Shown here: positions 48,752-58,545 of the stretch, in pieces
How the letters are laid out: each line of letters starts with the position of its first letter
How positions within the stretch are numbered: position 1 is the first letter of the stretch
Assembly (NCBI GenBank): GCA_036015235.1
Contig: CP107926.1
Location: 6,943,501-7,007,500, forward strand
Direction: 5' to 3'
DNA: 64,000 nt
From: Streptomyces sp. NBC_00433
Lineage (GTDB): Bacteria; Actinomycetota; Actinomycetes; Streptomycetales; Streptomycetaceae
The notes under the pieces: model-generated
Database searches by the model: none
What the model saw: the letters and a program-made list of their open reading frames with translations, nothing else
Told to the model about the DNA's origin: nothing
Position numbers and translations under genes: made by a program

Positions 48752-50023
48752 TCAGGCGGCGGCTTTCTGCGGGGAGGGGTGGCGTGCGGTGTCGAGGACG
48801 AGGGCGGCGGCGGCCCGGCGGGCCGAGTGCAGGGCGCCCTGGAGGGTGCTGCTGGTGCGGTGGGAGCCGCAGACGTAGAGGCCGTGCAGGACGCGGACCG
48901 GGCGGCGCAGGTCGTGGGGCGCGGGCATCGCGGCGACCGCCTCCGTGTCGGTGTGGATGCCGAGCAGCTCCCACTCGTCGGTGCACGCCTCGTACAGCTC
49001 CGCCAGATGCGCGCGCACCGCCTTGTCCGAGTCGCCGTCCGGCGGCGGCCCCAGCACCACCGAGGTGATCAGCGGCCGCCCTCGCGGCGCCCGGACGGGG
49101 TCGACCGCGCCGGTCGGCAGCGTGTGGGAGACCGGCCCCAGCCGGTCCGCGTCGAGCACCAGCACGGGCTCGCGCAGCGGCGCGACCCGCGCGGTGTGGT
49201 GGAAGACGGTGACCTGGTGGAAGGGCGGCACCCGCAGCCCGGGGAGCAGTTCAGCGGCCGCCCGCGCCCCGGTCGCCACGAGTACGGCCCGGCAGGGCAC
49301 TTCCGTGCCGTCGGCGACCCGGACGCTGCTCACCGCGACCCGCACCGCGCGCATGCCGAGGCGTATCGTGCCCGGCGGAAGAGCGGCCGCCAGCCGGGCC
49401 GGCACGGCGGCCGAGCCGCCCGCGGGCAGGCAGGTGCGGCCGCGGGCGAAGCCGCGCAGCACCAGGTCCGCGGCGCGGCTGGACGTCTGCAGCTCCGGGT
49501 CGCACAGCAGCGCCGCCAGCAGCGGCCGCAGGAAGCCGTCGACCGTGCGCGGCGCGAAGCCGCGCCCGCTCAGCGCCCGCGCGGCCGCCGTCTCCGGGCG
49601 GGCGGCGAGCCGTGCGTCCGGTGTGCCGGCCAGCCGGTTGAGGGTGGCGGCCAGCCGGGCCCGGTCCAGCGCGGACCCGAGCGCCGCCCGGGCGCCGCGC
49701 TGGTCGCCGACCCGGTAGCCGCGGCCGCCGGCCCTCACCAGCGCGCCGGGCGCCAGCGGTGCCAGCGGCAGGCCGTGCAGCCCGCGGGTGCGGTGCAGTT
49801 CGGGGTAGGAGGTGTTGAGCAGCTGCGGCCGCCGGTCCAGCAGGAATCCGGCGACCTCGTCGGTGGCCATCCGGCCGCCGACGCGTTCCGCCGCCTCCAG
49901 CACGGTCACCGTCAGGCCCGCTTCGAGCAGGTGGTGGGCGGCGGCCAGGCCGGCCGCCCCGGCTCCGATCACGATGACGTCGACAGGTACTGCGGTGGTC
50001 TTGCGGCGTGCTGGTAGAAGCAC
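48752..50023 (-). CDS. FAD-dependent amine/protoporphyrinogen-oxidase-like oxidoreductase
   Basis: 423 residues. N-terminal dinucleotide fold 'DVIVIGAGAAGLAAAHHLLE' followed by 'LEAAERVGGRMATDE' (family GGRM box) and a C-terminal FAD-closing motif 'GLYVCGSHRTSSTLQGALHS'. It resembles the NAD(P)/FAD phytoene-desaturase/amine-oxidase superfamily; substrate unknown. The GTG at 50023 has GGAGGG. Confidence 0.85.
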   Translation of the reverse strand: MLLPARRKTTAVPVDVIVIGAGAAGLAAAHHLLEAGLTVTVLEAAERVGGRMATDEVAGFLLDRRPQLLNTSYPELHRTRGLHGLPLAPLAPGALVRAGGRGYRVGDQRGARAALGSALDRARLAATLNRLAGTPDARLAARPETAAARALSGRGFAPRTVDGFLRPLLAALLCDPELQTSSRAADLVLRGFARGRTCLPAGGSAAVPARLAAALPPGTIRLGMRAVRVAVSSVRVADGTEVPCRAVLVATGARAAAELLPGLRVPPFHQVTVFHHTARVAPLREPVLVLDADRLGPVSHTLPTGAVDPVRAPRGRPLITSVVLGPPPDGDSDKAVRAHLAELYEACTDEWELLGIHTDTEAVAAMPAPHDLRRPVRVLHGLYVCGSHRTSSTLQGALHSARRAAAALVLDTARHPSPQKAAA

Positions 50024-50166
50024 GATTTCCCTCCCCGAGGTCGGGTCGACTCCCCGCTCGCGTCAGCGACAGCGCAATCCACGCGAAGCGCGCGGCGCGG
50101 AACGCTGGTAAGGGTCATGCCCCCATCAAAGGCAACTGATGCGGTCGCACCAGGTCCGATCCGGCC

Positions 50167-51060
50167 TTATCCACGCAACGCCGCGCCGATGGCCTGCTCG
50201 ATCTCCGGGAAGGCGTACGCGAAGCCGGACTCCAGCAGCCGCTTGGGCCGCACCCGCTGACTGCCCAGCACATCCCCGGCGAATTCGCCCAGCGCGGCAC
50301 GCAGCACGGGCGCCGGTACGGCCGCGAGCGTCGGCCGGTGCAGGACGCGGCCCATGGCCGCGGTGACCTCACGGTTCGTCAGCGGGTTCGGTGCCGTCAG
50401 GTTGACCGGGCCCGACAGCGCCGGGGTGTCGAGGATGTGCCGCATCGCGGCGACCTCGTCGTGCAGCGCGATGAAGCTCCAGAACTGCCTGCCATTGCCG
50501 AGCCGGCCGCCGAGCCCCGCCTTGAACAGCGGGAAGAGCCGTCCCCACGCGCCGCCGCCCCGGCCCACGACCAGTCCCGTACGTCCGAAGGCGGTACGCA
50601 CCCCGGCCGCCGCGGCAGGTTCCGCCGCGGCCTCCCAGTCCTGGACCAGGTCCGCCAGGAAGCCCGTGCCGGGCGGGCTGTCCTCGTCCACCCAGCTGTC
50701 CCCGGTGTCGCCGTAGTAGCCGATCGCGGTGCCGCACAGCAGCACGCCGGGCGGCGTGTCCATAGCCGCGACCGCGGCGGCGATCGTCGCCGTCCCCAGC
50801 ACCCGGCTGTCGTACAGCTGCTTCTTCCGCTCCGCGGTCCACCGCCGGTCGCCCACCCCGGCGCCTGCCAGGTGGACGACGGCCCCGCACCCCGCCAGCG
50901 CCCCGGGGTCGAGCGCCCGGCGCTGCGGGTCCCACCGGACCTCGTCCGGCCCCTCTGGCTGCCGCCTCACGAGGCGGACGACGTCGTGGCCCTCCCGGGC
51001 CAGAGCGGTGGTCAGCGCGGTCCCGATCAGACCGGACGCGCCTGTGACGGCGATACGCAT
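50167..51060 (-). CDS. TIGR01777-family NAD(P)-dependent epimerase
   Basis: 297 residues. 'MRIAVTGASGLIGTAL' Rossmann motif, 'VVHLAGAGVGDRRWT', 'GTAIGYYGDTGD' (family YYGxxxD), 'RTGLVVGRGGGAWGRL' and the C-terminal DUF1731 ('LRAALGEFAGDVLGSQRVRP'). SulA-like extended SDR; substrate not known. The ATG at 51060 follows GGAGGA. Confidence 0.9.
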   Translation of the reverse strand: MRIAVTGASGLIGTALTTALAREGHDVVRLVRRQPEGPDEVRWDPQRRALDPGALAGCGAVVHLAGAGVGDRRWTAERKKQLYDSRVLGTATIAAAVAAMDTPPGVLLCGTAIGYYGDTGDSWVDEDSPPGTGFLADLVQDWEAAAEPAAAAGVRTAFGRTGLVVGRGGGAWGRLFPLFKAGLGGRLGNGRQFWSFIALHDEVAAMRHILDTPALSGPVNLTAPNPLTNREVTAAMGRVLHRPTLAAVPAPVLRAALGEFAGDVLGSQRVRPKRLLESGFAYAFPEIEQAIGAALRG

Positions 51061-51178
51061 GGCGCCATCCTCCCTCTCCCGGGCGCCCCGGGGGCCGCGC
51101 CGTGCGGTACGGGCGCCCGCGCGGTTCCACCGGACGGGGGATGCCGCGCGGGCGGCCAGGGGCCGCACGGGGCCGCCG

Positions 51179-51691
51179 TCAGGTGAAGCGGGACCAGAGC
51201 TGCGGGAAGCGAGCCGACATGGCGGACCCGTCGTCGAAGTCGAGGGGGTCGCCCTCGGGCCGCTCCTGGTGGGGCAGCCCGAGTTCGGGGAGCCGGACGG
51301 CCGTCAGCTGCTCGTACGCCTCGTCCGCGGCATAGCCGAGGTCCTCCGCGTCGCCGTCGGTCTCCGCGTCGAAGTCCGTGACGAGGAAGGCGAGGTCGTC
51401 GGGGGAGTGCAGGGCGCCCTCGAAGACGTGCCTGCCCTGGCCGATGAGCCAGCAGCGGAAGTAGTCGAAGGACTCCTCGTCCGCGCCGCCGAGCATGATG
51501 TCGGCCGCGCCCCACAGGTCCCAGCGGAAGGCCCGGATGAAGCGGGTCTCGAAGTGCCGCGCGAAGTCGATCACCGTTTCGGGATCGAGCTGGGCAAGAC
51601 GCTCGACGAGCAGGTCGGCATGGTCCTCCGGATCGCCGCCCGAAGCCTCGCGCGTACTGTCGACGATCTCCCAGAACTGCGTCTCGTCCAT
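51179..51691 (-). CDS. DUF4240 protein
   Basis: 170 residues, acidic. 'MDETQFWEIVDSTREASGGD', 'FETRFIRAFRWDLWGAADIM' and 'FDYFRCWLIGQGRHVFE' are the DUF4240 framework. No signal or membrane segment; function unknown. A GTG one codon upstream (51694) is an equally possible start. Confidence 0.85.
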   Translation of the reverse strand: MDETQFWEIVDSTREASGGDPEDHADLLVERLAQLDPETVIDFARHFETRFIRAFRWDLWGAADIMLGGADEESFDYFRCWLIGQGRHVFEGALHSPDDLAFLVTDFDAETDGDAEDLGYAADEAYEQLTAVRLPELGLPHQERPEGDPLDFDDGSAMSARFPQLWSRFT

Positions 51692-51844
51692 CACCCGTAC
51701 AGCTTCCCGGTTGGTGTGCGCCGGTGCACGCCCTGTCAGCCGGATGCGTCCGTGTCGTGACGCACACCCGCCGCCCGGGCGACCGGCGCCGGAAGCGCCA
51801 GGACAGCGAGCACGCAGGCTACCAGTCGCCGCAGGGGCCGCGGC

Positions 51845-52837
51845 TCAGCGGCGGCGCAGCCGGAGCCGGAAGCGGACGGTGCGGCGCAGCGGGCGGAAGC
51901 CCAGCGTGGTGTTCACCGCGAGGAGGTGGCGGTTGTCGTCGGGAACGCGGGTGTGGATCTCGGCGAGGTCGGGTTGCGCGGCGGGCAGCCGGCGGAGCAT
52001 CTCGGACTTCATCCACAGGGCGAGGCCGTGGCCGCGGTGGGCGGGGACGACCCCGGTGTCGTACTGGTGGGCGCGGCGGGCGCCGTCGCAGGGGAGGAGG
52101 ACGGTGGTGAAGCCCGCGATGTCGCCGTCGTCGTGGAGCGCGGCCACCGTCAGCAGGCGGTCGCCGCGGCGGGCGGCGACCTCCGCGGCCTCCTGGACGG
52201 CGGCCGGGTCCCAGCGCCGCTCGCCGTCGTCGACCGAGGCGGCGGGCAGCGCGCGCAGGGCGCCGACGAAGCCGTCGGTGAGGGTGTCGGGGGCGGCGCC
52301 CTCCCAGGCGGTCAGCCGGTAGCCGGGGTGCGGGACGTCGGGGAGCTTGCCGATCTGGCCGGGGATGCCGTCGAGGGCAAGCCGCTGCCAGGTCAGGCGG
52401 GTGACGGGGACGAAGTCGCGGGTCGCGAGGAAGCCCTCGCCGGGGGTGCCCGACACCGCTTCCGCGGACAGCGTGCCGCAGCCGGCCGCGACGGCGGCCT
52501 CGGTGGCGGTGGCCAGCAGCCGGGAGCCCGTGCCGAGGCGCCGGTGCGCCGGGTGGACGGTCATCTGGACCTCGGCGGGGGGGCCGGGGGTGCCTTCCGC
52601 GGCCTCGTCGGACAGCCGCAGGACAGCGGTCGCGATCGGCTCGTCGGCGGAGCCGCGCAGCAGCCACAGGACCAGCCGCCGGCGGTTGCCCGCGGTGGTC
52701 AGGCCGGCCCGCACGGCAGCCTGCGAGGGCACCGGCTCACCCGGCCGGTCGTGCGCGAGCGCGGCGGACTGCACTCGGTACCAGGCGCGGAGATCCTCGG
52801 CGGTCGGAGCCGTCAGAGGACTGGGGTTGGCAGCCAT
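51845..52837 (-). CDS. Double-GNAT N-acetyltransferase
   Basis: 330 residues: two tandem GNAT domains. The first has 'VQMTVHPAHRRLGTGSRLLA' (acetyl-CoA loop, about 90-115); the second 'YDTGVVPAHRGHGLALWMKS' (about 258-280) and ends 'NHHLLAVNTTLGFRP'-like. This bipartite layout is shared with mycothiol synthase but the sequence is not close enough to claim that. Substrate unknown. Confidence 0.87.
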   Translation of the reverse strand: MAANPSPLTAPTAEDLRAWYRVQSAALAHDRPGEPVPSQAAVRAGLTTAGNRRRLVLWLLRGSADEPIATAVLRLSDEAAEGTPGPPAEVQMTVHPAHRRLGTGSRLLATATEAAVAAGCGTLSAEAVSGTPGEGFLATRDFVPVTRLTWQRLALDGIPGQIGKLPDVPHPGYRLTAWEGAAPDTLTDGFVGALRALPAASVDDGERRWDPAAVQEAAEVAARRGDRLLTVAALHDDGDIAGFTTVLLPCDGARRAHQYDTGVVPAHRGHGLALWMKSEMLRRLPAAQPDLAEIHTRVPDDNRHLLAVNTTLGFRPLRRTVRFRLRLRRR

Positions 52838-53003
52838 CCGGGGGAACTTAACCGGTAGTTGTAAAGGCCCGCAATCCCTTTCCGGTCAGTAGGTTTGGCC
52901 GACGCCCGGGTTTCACAGGTTTCTTGAGTGCTTTTCAGCACCAACGCAAGCCGCCGCCACGGGAGTTGGCACAGGCCACACCCGTGACGGCGGCAACGCG
53001 ACG

Positions 53004-53038
53004 GGAAGGCACGGGCTTCTCGGAGCCCGTGGCCTTCC
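53004..53038 (-). terminator. aceE terminator
   Basis: 14-15-bp stem (53004-53017 with 53024-53038, one bulged base), 6-base loop, directly at the aceE stop. Confidence 0.8.
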
Positions 53039-53040
53039 GC

Positions 53041-55710
53041 TCAGAGCCCGTAGCGCTCCGCCGCCTCCTTCACCTTGGCCGCCTCGACCTCGCCGCGCCG
53101 GGCGAGTGCCGCGAGGGCCTGGACGGTGAGCGACCGCGGGTCCACCCCGAAGTGCCTGCGGGCGGCGTCGCGGGTGTCCGACAGGCCGAAGCCGTCGGTG
53201 CCCACGGACGTCCAGTCCTGCTCGACCCAGGGCGCGATCTGGTCGGGCACCGCCCGCATCCAGTCGCTGACGGCGACCACGGGGCCGGGGGCTCCCTCCA
53301 GTGCGCGCGTCACGAACGGCGTGCGCTCCTCGCCGCGCAGCCGGGCCGCGTCGCATTCCAGCGCGTCGCGCCGCAGCTCGGTCCAGGACGGCGCGGACCA
53401 CACGTCGGCGGCCACTCCCCAGTCCTTGGCCAGCAGCTGCTGCGCGTCCAGCGCCCAGTGGATGGCCGTTCCCGAGGCCAGCAGCTGCACCCGCGGGGCG
53501 CCGGGCGCCGCGTCGGCCGCGGCCTGGTAGCGGTAGAGGCCCTTGAGGATGCCCTCCTCGACGCCCGCCGGCATCGCGGGCTGCGCCTTCGGCTCGTTGT
53601 AGACCGTCAGGTAGTAGAAGACGTCCTCGGCGTCGGGGCCGTACATCCGCCGCAGGCCCTCGCGGACGATCACCGAGACCTCGTAGGCGAAGGCCGGGTC
53701 GTAGGAGATCGCCGCCGGGTTGGTCGAGGCGATCAGGTGCGAGTGGCCGTCGGCGTGCTGGAGGCCCTCACCGGTCATCGTGGTGCGGCCGGCGGTCGCG
53801 CCGATCACGAACCCGCGGCCCAGCTGGTCGGCCAGCGCCCAGAACTGGTCGGCGGTGCGCTGGAAGCCGAACATCGAGTAGAAGATGTAGAAGGGGATCA
53901 TCGGCTCGCCGTGCGTGGCGTACGCGGTGGCGGCCGCGGTGAAGTCGGCGAGCGAACCGGCCTCGGTGATCCCCTCGTTGAGGATCTGGCCGTCCTTCGC
54001 CTCCTTGTAGTACAGCAGCTGGTCGCGGTCGACCGGGTCGTACGTCTGGCCCTTGGGCGAGTAGAGGCCCGCGGACGGGAAGAGCGACTCCATGCCGAAG
54101 GTGCGCGCCTCGTCGGGGACGATCGGCACCCAGCGGCGGCCGGTCTCCTTCTCCCGCATCAGGTCCTTGACGAGCCGCACGAAGGCCATCGTGGTGGCGA
54201 TCTCCTGCGTGCCCGAGCCCTTCTCCAGCGCCTGGTAGGCCTTGTTCCCCGGCTCCGGCAGCGGCAGTGGCCTGGCGACGACCTTGCGGGCCGGGGCGGG
54301 CCCGCCGAGTGCCGCGCGCCGCTCGCGCAGGTAGCGCATCTCGGGGGAGTCCTCGCCGGGGTGCCAGTACGGCACGGTGCCGGCGTCCAGCGCGCTGTCC
54401 GGGATGGGCAGTTCGAGCAGGTCGCGCATCGTGCGGAACTGCTCCCCGGTGAGCTTCTTCATCTGGTGGTTGGCGTTGCGCGACTCGAAGCCGGCGCCGA
54501 GGGTGTAGCCCTTGACCGTCTGGGCGAGCACCACGGTCGGGGCGCCCTTGTGGTCCAGGGCGGCGCGGTAGGCCGCGTAGACCTTGCGCGGCTCGTGCCC
54601 GGCCCGCGAGGTCTGGAACAGTTCGAGCAGCTTGGCGTCGGCGAGCCGGCCGCCGATCGTACGCAGCGAGGCGTCCGCGCCGAAGAAGTGCTCGCGGATG
54701 TAGGCCGCGTCGCGGGTGGCGTACGTCTGGAACTGCGCGTCGGGCACCTCGCGCAGCCGCCGCAGCAGGGCGCCGTCGACGTCCTGCGCGAGCACCTCGT
54801 CCCAGGCCGCGCCCCACAGCGCCTTCACGACGTTCCAGCCGGCCGCGCGGAACTGCGACTCCAGCTCCTGCACGATCTTGAAGTTGGGGCGGACCGGGCC
54901 GTCGAGCCGCTGCAGGTTGCAGTTGATCACGAAGGTCAGGTTGTCCAGGCCCTCACGGCCGGCCAGCGCCAGGGCCGCCGTCGACTCGGGCTCGTCCATC
55001 TCGCCGTCGCCGAGGAAGGCCCACACGTGCGAGTCCGAGGTGTCCTTGATGCCGCGGTGCTCCATGTAGCGGTTGAAGCGCGCCTGGTAGATCGCGGACA
55101 GCGGGCCGAGGCCCATCGAGACGGTGGGGAATTCCCACAGCCACGGCAGCCGCCGCGGATGCGGGTACGACGGCAGGCCGTCGCCGCCGGCCTCCTGCCG
55201 GAAGCGGTCGAGCTGCCCCTCGGACAGTCGGCCGTCCAGGAAGGCGCGGGCGTATATGCCGGGGGAGGCGTGGCCCTGGATGTAGAGCTGGTCGCCGGAC
55301 CCCGTGCCCTCCTTGCCGCGGAAGAAGTGCTGGAAGCCGGTCTCGTACAGCCAGGCCGCCGACGCGAAGGTGGCGATGTGGCCGCCGAGCCCGAGCCTGC
55401 TGCCGCGGGTGACCATGGCGGCGGCATTCCACCGGTTCCAGGCGGTGATCCTCGCCTCGATCGCCTCGTCGCCCGGATAGGCGGGCTCGGCGGCGGTCGG
55501 GATGGTGTTGATGTACTCGGTCTCCAGCAGCGACGGCAGGTTGCCGCTCGCGCTTTCGAGGGTGCGCCGCATCAGGTACGCGGCCCGGTGCGGCCCGGCC
55601 GCCTTGGTGACGGCGTCGAGCGACGCGAGCCACTCGGTGGTCTCTTCCGGGTCGCGGTCCGGGATCTGATCGAGCTGACTCGGCCGGGTACGGCCAACGG
55701 CGTCAGGCAT
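53041..55710 (-). CDS. aceE: Pyruvate dehydrogenase E1, homodimeric
   Basis: 889 residues, single-chain E1 of the actinobacterial/gamma-proteobacterial type. The thiamine-diphosphate motif is 'FLGDGEMDEPESTAALALAG...LTFVINCNLQRLDGPVR'; the active-site loop 'GHASPGIYARAFLDGRL' and 'MIPFYIFYSMFGFQRT' are clear. It decarboxylates pyruvate and passes acetyl groups to the lipoyl E2; SucB and Lpd encoded at 56722-59934 are the expected partners. ATG 55710. A GntR regulator gene lies upstream and a palindrome at 55803-55817. Confidence 0.96.
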   Translation of the reverse strand: MPDAVGRTRPSQLDQIPDRDPEETTEWLASLDAVTKAAGPHRAAYLMRRTLESASGNLPSLLETEYINTIPTAAEPAYPGDEAIEARITAWNRWNAAAMVTRGSRLGLGGHIATFASAAWLYETGFQHFFRGKEGTGSGDQLYIQGHASPGIYARAFLDGRLSEGQLDRFRQEAGGDGLPSYPHPRRLPWLWEFPTVSMGLGPLSAIYQARFNRYMEHRGIKDTSDSHVWAFLGDGEMDEPESTAALALAGREGLDNLTFVINCNLQRLDGPVRPNFKIVQELESQFRAAGWNVVKALWGAAWDEVLAQDVDGALLRRLREVPDAQFQTYATRDAAYIREHFFGADASLRTIGGRLADAKLLELFQTSRAGHEPRKVYAAYRAALDHKGAPTVVLAQTVKGYTLGAGFESRNANHQMKKLTGEQFRTMRDLLELPIPDSALDAGTVPYWHPGEDSPEMRYLRERRAALGGPAPARKVVARPLPLPEPGNKAYQALEKGSGTQEIATTMAFVRLVKDLMREKETGRRWVPIVPDEARTFGMESLFPSAGLYSPKGQTYDPVDRDQLLYYKEAKDGQILNEGITEAGSLADFTAAATAYATHGEPMIPFYIFYSMFGFQRTADQFWALADQLGRGFVIGATAGRTTMTGEGLQHADGHSHLIASTNPAAISYDPAFAYEVSVIVREGLRRMYGPDAEDVFYYLTVYNEPKAQPAMPAGVEEGILKGLYRYQAAADAAPGAPRVQLLASGTAIHWALDAQQLLAKDWGVAADVWSAPSWTELRRDALECDAARLRGEERTPFVTRALEGAPGPVVAVSDWMRAVPDQIAPWVEQDWTSVGTDGFGLSDTRDAARRHFGVDPRSLTVQALAALARRGEVEAAKVKEAAERYGL

Positions 55711-55802
55711 GGGGTGCCGCCTTCCGAGCGGAGGGAGGTGAAGAGTGCGAGTGAGGTAGTCGGCAGACAGGGCTCGCCCTCCGCCATCGACTTTACGCCT
55801 TC

Positions 55803-55817
55803 GATCGATGATCGATC
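55803..55817. promoter_or_regulatory. Candidate GntR operator upstream of aceE
   Basis: GATCGATGATCGATC, palindromic around a single central base, 93 bp upstream of the aceE start in an AT-richer segment. The neighbouring FCD-type GntR protein is the likely binder. Confidence 0.5.
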
Positions 55818-55928
55818 AATCATTCTCGGCGGCGAATTCCAAGACGGCACAGCGTGCCAACCTTTAAGGCACGCAGTGCCGCGCGTCGGGAATCTTCGAT
55901 TCCCAGGGATTTAAAGCCTGGGCGGAAT

Positions 55929-56567
55929 TCAGACCTGGGGAGCGCAGCTCAGCACATGCGACTTGATCAAGGCGCAGATGTTCGGGTCGCGGCGGGTGAA
56001 GGCGTCCACGATGTCCTGGTGCTCCGCCGCGTAGGCGCGCGGCGCGGGGCTGAGCCAGCGGATGGACAGGGTCGTCCAGACCTCGATGCCCAGGGACTCC
56101 CACGCGTGCAGCAGCACCGCGTTGTCCGCCGCGCGGACCAGCTCGTGGTGGAAGGCCACCGTGTGCCGCACCTGGGCCTCGCTGTCCAGCGCCGCGTCGG
56201 CCAGCCGCAGCGCGGCGACCTCGCGCTCCAGGGCGGCCGGCGCGAAGGCGAGCCGGGGGGCGGCCAGCTCCGCCGCGACCTGTTCGAGCCCGGCGCGCAC
56301 CGGATAGCTCTCCTTGAGGTCGGCCGCGGTCAGCCCGCGCACCCGCACGCCCTTGTTGGGCGCCGACTCGATCAGCCGCAGCGTCTCAAGCTCCCGCAGC
56401 GCCTCCCGCACGGGTGTCTGGCTGACCTGCAGCTCCACCGCGATCCTGCGCTCCACGATCCGCTCGCCCGGCTTCCAGCGCCCGCTGACGATCCCCTCCA
56501 GGATGTGCTCGCGGATCTGCTCCCGGAGGCTGTGCACGACAAGGTGCGGGACGGCGGCAGGGGCCAT
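55929..56567 (-). CDS. GntR/FadR-family regulator, probable pyruvate-dehydrogenase regulator
   Basis: 212 residues. Winged helix ('REHILEGIVSGRWKPGERIV', 'LQVSQTPVREALRELETLRLI') and an FCD effector domain ('HHELVRAADNAVLLHAWESL') whose Asp/His residues bind a metal and a carboxylic acid. It lies directly upstream of aceE on the same strand, so it probably senses an organic acid such as pyruvate and controls aceE. ATG 56567 with AAGGAG. Confidence 0.87.
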   Translation of the reverse strand: MAPAAVPHLVVHSLREQIREHILEGIVSGRWKPGERIVERRIAVELQVSQTPVREALRELETLRLIESAPNKGVRVRGLTAADLKESYPVRAGLEQVAAELAAPRLAFAPAALEREVAALRLADAALDSEAQVRHTVAFHHELVRAADNAVLLHAWESLGIEVWTTLSIRWLSPAPRAYAAEHQDIVDAFTRRDPNICALIKSHVLSCAPQV

Positions 56568-56655
56568 GGGGGGCGCTCCTTCACGTGTTGCGTGACACCG
56601 ACGATACGACGAAGAAGCAACAGTGCCTCCCATCCGGCCGCGACCGGCATACGGC

Positions 56656-56692
56656 GGCGCCCCCGCCCCGGGTGTTCCGGGACGGGGGCGCC
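56656..56692 (-). terminator. sucB terminator
   Basis: 16-bp arms (56656-56671 with 56677-56692) with one G-T pair and a 5-base loop, 30 bp after the sucB stop. Confidence 0.85.
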
Positions 56693-56721
56693 GAGTGCCG
56701 TACAGCGGTGCCGCGGGGCGG

Positions 56722-58494
56722 TTACAGGCCGAGCTCGACCTCGAACTCGCCCGCCTCCAGGATCTCCTTGACCGCCGTCAGGTAGCGGGCGGCGTCGGCG
56801 CCGTCCACCAGCCGGTGGTCGTAGGACAGCGACAGGAAGGTCATGTCGCGGACGCCGATGACCGTGCCGTCGGGGGTCTCCACGACCACCGGGCGCTTGA
56901 CGGTCGCGCCGATGCCCAGGATGGCCGCCTGGTTCGGCGGCACGATGACGGTGTCGAAGAGCGCGCCGCGCGACCCGGTGTTGCTGATGGTGAAGGTCGC
57001 GCCCGCCAGGTCGTCCGGGGTGATCTTGCTGGCCCGGACGTTGGCCGCCAGCTCCGCGGTCTTCTTGGCGATACCGGCGATGTTCAGGTCGCCCGCACCC
57101 TTGATGACCGGGGTCATCAGACCCTTCTCGGAGTCCACCGCGATCCCGATGTGCTCGGAGTCGAAGTAGGTGATCGTGCCCTCGTCCTCGTTGATCCTGG
57201 CGTTGATCACCGGGTGCGCCTTGAGGGCCTGCGCGGCGGCCTTGACGTAGAACGGCATCGGCGAGAGCTTGACGCCCTCGCGGGCCGCGAAGGACTCCTT
57301 GGCCTGGGCGCGCAGCCGCATGACACGGGTGACGTCCACCTCGACGACGCTGGTGAGCTGCGCCTGCGAGTGCAGGGCCTTCATCATGTTGTCGCCGATG
57401 ACCTTGCGCATCCGGGTCATCTTGACCGTCTGGCCGCGCAGCGGCGACACCGCGGCGGGGGCCTTCGGGGCGGCGGCGGCCGGAGCCGCCTTCGACGCGG
57501 CGGCGGCAGCGGCCTTCGCGGCCTCCGCGGCGGCGATGACGTCCTGCTTGCGGATCCGCCCGCCGACGCCCGTGCCCTGCACGGAGCCGAGGTTCACGCC
57601 GTTCTCGGAGGCGAGCTTGCGGACCAGCGGCGTGACATAGGCGCCGTCGTCACCGGTCACGGCCGCAGGAGCGGGCGCGGCCGGGGCGACCGGAGCCGGC
57701 GCCGGGGCAGCGGGGGCCGGGGCCGGGGCCGGAGCCGCAGGAGCGGGCGCGGCGGCGGCCGGCGCGGGGGCCGGGGGCGCCACCGGCGCGGGAGCCGGAG
57801 CGGCGGGAGCCGGGGCCGGGGCGGCCGGGGCGGGAGCGGGCGCGGCAGGTGCAGGAGCCGCGGCGGGGGCGGCACCGGCCGCACCGATCACCGCGAGCCG
57901 GGCACCGACCTCGGCCGTGCCGTCCTCCTCGACCAGGATCTCCAGCAGCGTGCCCGCCACCGGGGAGGGGATCTCGGTGTCGACCTTGTCCGTCGACACC
58001 TCCAGCAGCGGCTCGTCGGCCTCGACGCTGTCGCCGACCGACTTCAGCCAGCGGGTGACGGTGCCCTCGGTGACGGACTCGCCCAGCGCGGGCAGCACGA
58101 CATCCGTGCCGGACGCGCCGGAGGCACCGGTGGCCGCCTCCGCGGTCGGGGCCGGGGCGGGCGCCGCGGCCTCGGTCGACGGGGCGGTAGGAGCCGCGGC
58201 GGGCTCCGGGGCGGGCTCGGCCGCGGGAGCGGCCGGGGCGGCAGCGGGGGCGCCGCTGCCGTCGTCGATGACGGCCAGCTCGGCGCCGACCTCGACCGTC
58301 TCGTCCTCGGCGACCTTGATGGACGCGAGCACGCCGGACGCGGGGGAGGGGATCTCGGTGTCGACCTTGTCGGTCGAGACCTCGAGCAGCGGCTCGTCGG
58401 CCTCGACGCGCTCACCCTCGGCCTTGAGCCAGCGGGTGACGGTGCCCTCGGTCACGCTCTCGCCGAGCGCCGGCAGGGTTACGGAAACCGCCAT
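56722..58494 (-). CDS. sucB: Dihydrolipoamide acyltransferase (E2), two lipoyl domains
   Basis: 590 residues. Two lipoyl domains (about 1-78 and about 135-212), each with 'EVSTDKVDTEIPSP' around the modified Lys, joined by Ala/Pro/Glu-rich linkers. A second, very long Ala-Pro linker precedes the E1/E3-binding domain ('VTPLVRKLASENGVNLGSVQ') and the catalytic core ends with 'LSLSYDHRLVDGADAARYL' (catalytic His). In actinobacteria this E2 serves the mixed pyruvate/oxoglutarate dehydrogenase complex. It is 51 bp after lpd, forming an lpd-sucB unit. Confidence 0.94.
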   Translation of the reverse strand: MAVSVTLPALGESVTEGTVTRWLKAEGERVEADEPLLEVSTDKVDTEIPSPASGVLASIKVAEDETVEVGAELAVIDDGSGAPAAAPAAPAAEPAPEPAAAPTAPSTEAAAPAPAPTAEAATGASGASGTDVVLPALGESVTEGTVTRWLKSVGDSVEADEPLLEVSTDKVDTEIPSPVAGTLLEILVEEDGTAEVGARLAVIGAAGAAPAAAPAPAAPAPAPAAPAPAPAAPAPAPVAPPAPAPAAAAPAPAAPAPAPAPAAPAPAPVAPAAPAPAAVTGDDGAYVTPLVRKLASENGVNLGSVQGTGVGGRIRKQDVIAAAEAAKAAAAAASKAAPAAAAPKAPAAVSPLRGQTVKMTRMRKVIGDNMMKALHSQAQLTSVVEVDVTRVMRLRAQAKESFAAREGVKLSPMPFYVKAAAQALKAHPVINARINEDEGTITYFDSEHIGIAVDSEKGLMTPVIKGAGDLNIAGIAKKTAELAANVRASKITPDDLAGATFTISNTGSRGALFDTVIVPPNQAAILGIGATVKRPVVVETPDGTVIGVRDMTFLSLSYDHRLVDGADAARYLTAVKEILEAGEFEVELGL

Positions 58495-58545
58495 GGTTGC
58501 GGTTACTCCTTCTGCAATCTGTGCGGATGGGTGGCGTGGAGAGGG

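Noticed and set aside
52924..55914. 996-codon plus-strand frame opposite aceE
   Set aside because: aceE on the minus strand has unequivocal E1 motifs; the plus frame is its mirror.
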